DNA of 64,000 bases, taken from NCBI GenBank assembly GCA_054601695.1, contig BAAHQB010000093.1:637269-701268 (forward strand). Reading direction: 5' to 3'. Origin of the DNA: Amorphochlora amoebiformis (taxonomy: Eukaryota > Cercozoa > Chlorarachniophyceae). The translations under genes and the position numbers were made by a program. Below, piece after piece: positions 51,729 through 64,000 of this stretch (positions are counted from its first letter, which is position 1; every line of letters begins with the position of its first letter). The notes below the pieces were generated by a model, which searched no databases, was not told the DNA's origin, and was given only the letters and a program-made list of their open reading frames with translations.

Positions 51729-52790
51729 TGACCGATGCCTTCGGGTGTGAATTGCCTTTGGGGTAGGTTGAAATATGGCAGCCCCTATTGGGCCTGAGCC
51801 CCTTATTCGAGCAGGTGATAGGTTTGTTGCACTTTGAGTAAGGGTCGTGGAGGTCGATGTAGTCCACATGGCCACCCCCGCCTGGCGCGACAAAGTTGGG
51901 AAAAGTGTTAGACAAAGCGGTTGATTGATAAACATCACAGGGAAGGTGAATAGGAAGCTCTCCTGTCGAAACTGGGGGTTGGGTTTGGGGATTCAAGGGA
52001 AGGTGAGTAGGACGCTCTCCTGTCTAAATTGGGGTTGCGTTTGGGATTCGATGGGGGGATGTGCTCTTGGGTACAGTATAGATGGCTCATAGGTGATGAT
52101 TGCATGGGGAGCTTTGGCTTTGGGGATGGCTGGCTTTGGCTTTGGGGATGGCTGGCTTTGGCTTTGGGGATGGCTGGTTTTGGCTTTGGGGATGGCTGGT
52201 TTTGTCTTTGGGGATGGCTGGCTTTGGCTGCTTTGGGATGGCTGGCTTCGGGGATGGGGTTTGGGGATGGCCTCTGGGGATGATAGCCTTTGGGGATTGA
52301 CTTTGGGAAGGCTTTGGAGATGGATTTTGGGATTGGCTTTGGGTTTGTTTTTCTTTGCGACGGCTTCAGGGATGACTTTGGGGATGGCTTTGTGATTGCT
52401 TTGGAAATGGCCATAGGGGCTTTGGGGTTAGCCTTTGTGTTCAACAGCCATGTACAGCTTATGGAAATTTGGCTAGGGCTCGGATATAAACGTGCATACT
52501 TTAAAATGACAAAAAAACCCTTAGAAAGAGAAAGAGGTGCGTGTTTGAACCAGGAGAAGCAACAAGGGGGTCACCACGACCCATTCGTCCCGTCGCGCCA
52601 TTTTCTTTTCCAATAGCCGACTTTTAATTTGGAATCCGTTCAAATCCCTGCGGGCTGTGAAGTGCCAGCGTTCGAAACCCAAAAGGATAAACGGACCCCG
52701 AAGCGCGTATTCCAATAGTTTGTGGTCCGGTTTGGGAAACCCTTGTTGATCGGTTCCCCGCATATATAATTAGTCCACACAAGTCTTAGA
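51729..52790. promoter_or_regulatory. Head-to-head spacer of the coiled-coil gene and IFT88
   Basis: 1062 bases between divergent starts. It contains a 20-bp array (ggctttggggatggctggct) at 52105-52300 with ggcttt/ggggatgg derivatives to 52430, and a near repeat of gggttgggtttggggattc / gtaggacgctctcctgtc at 51955-52045. No TA tract. Open frames on both strands here are repeat-driven or end without splice logic. Promoter location is inferred from position only. Confidence 0.45.
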
Positions 52791-63266
<10,476 letters not shown>

Positions 63267-63415
63267 GTGGAACTTAAGTTATTTAAGACATTTTTAGCCC
63301 CAATGAATCTGTTTGCAAGAAATTGCTCAATCAAGAAAATTGCTCACTACTAGTCGCGACCTTACAGTAACTACTAGAACTACAATAACTAGACTAGTGG
63401 TGTAACTATGTCCAG
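63267..63415. other. IFT88 3' flank, CTAG-rich
   Basis: Only about 150 bases lie between the IFT88 stop and the telomere-like array. They hold four CTAG in the last 60 (actactagtcg, actactagaac, aactagactagtgg), like the other gene 3' ends in the window. The 3' UTR and poly(A) site must be here or in the array. Confidence 0.6.
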
Positions 63416-64000
63416 AGGGTTATGGTGTCGGATTAGGGTTAGGGTGTCAGGTTAGGGTTAGGGTTAAGGTGTCGGGTTAGGGTTAGGGTGTCGGGTTAGG
63501 GTTACGGTGTCGGGTTAGGGTGTCGGGTTAGGGTGTCGGGTTAGGGTGTCAGGTTAGGGTTAGGGTGTCGGGTTAGGGTTAGGGTTAGGGTTAGAGTTAG
63601 GGTGTCGGGTTAGGGTTAGGGTGTCGGGTTAGGGTTAGGGTGTCGGGTTAGGGTTAGGGTGTCGGGTTAGGTTTAGGGTGTCGGGTTAGGGTTAGGGTTA
63701 GGGTTAGGGTTAGGGTGTCGGGTTAGGGTTAGGGTGTCGGGTTAGGGTTAGGGTGTCGGGTTAGGGTTAGGGTGTCGGGTTAGGGTTAGGGTGTCGGGTT
63801 AGGGTTAGGGTGTCGGGTTAGGGTTAGGGTGTCGGGTTAGGGTTAGGGTGTCGGGTTAGGGTTAGGGTTAGGGTGTCGGGTTAGGGTTAGGGTGTCGGGT
63901 TAGGGTTAGGGTGTCGGGTTAGGGTGTCGGGTTAGGGTTAGGGTGTCGGGTTAGGGTTAGGGTGTCGGGTTAGGGTTAGGGTTAGGGTGTCGGATTAGGG
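63416..64000 (+). repeat. Telomere-like array: TTAGGG interspersed with TGTCGGG
   Basis: The main unit is 19 bases: ggttagggttagggtgtcg. Shorter (13-base) and longer units arise by losing or gaining TTAGGG. Left-edge copies are the most degenerate (tcggattagg, tcaggttagg, gttaaggtg). The G-rich strand runs towards the right edge, as expected at a right chromosome end. The array continues past base 64000. Confidence 0.95.

Noticed and set aside
52029-52616. Gly/Phe/Leu-rich plus-strand open frames upstream of IFT88
   Set aside because: Derived from the ggctttggggatggct array in the divergent spacer; no splice or homology support.

Overview
The window is a right-end, probably subtelomeric, piece of a nuclear genome from a flagellated unicellular eukaryote. 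Evidence: genes split into dozens of small exons by AG/GT introns, an intraflagellar-transport gene (IFT88), a eukaryotic initiation factor (eIF3g), and an array of TTAGGG-type repeats reaching the right edge with the G-rich strand pointing outwards. Two genes hint at a plastid-bearing (algal) host: a YqgE/AlgH (DUF179) family gene and an unknown gene whose first exon ends in a twin-arginine, thylakoid-lumen-like signal. The species cannot be named from the sequence alone.

The base composition is extreme. Nearly every intron carries long (TA)n tracts, so most long open frames are meaningless Tyr/Ile repeats. Real exons are short islands (22-340 bases). I found them by exon-by-exon reading: acceptor AG, donor GT or GC, intron phase, and recognisable family motifs.

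Layout, left to right: SDA1 (minus, C-terminal half off the left edge), an uncharacterised basic protein (plus), a YqgE/AlgH family protein (minus), an F-box-like/TPR protein (minus), a small uncharacterised gene (plus), intronless eIF3g (minus), a PPPDE/DeSI-type isopeptidase (plus), an uncharacterised coiled-coil protein with a lumen-type leader (minus), and IFT88 (plus), ending about 150 bases before the telomere-like array. Genes sit in head-to-head pairs that share short spacers; convergent 3' spacers are strongly enriched in CTAG.

The most unusual feature is that many splice junctions are followed, on the intron side, by tandem copies of the exon edge itself (donor or acceptor plus flanking exon bases). 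These junction-derived minisatellites occur in at least six genes. Other notable structures are a 28-bp satellite of about 51 copies with a 224-bp higher-order duplication, a 2.2-kb imperfect palindrome inside SDA1 carrying decayed antisense copies of its exons, three GC-AG introns, and LTR-like insertions in introns.
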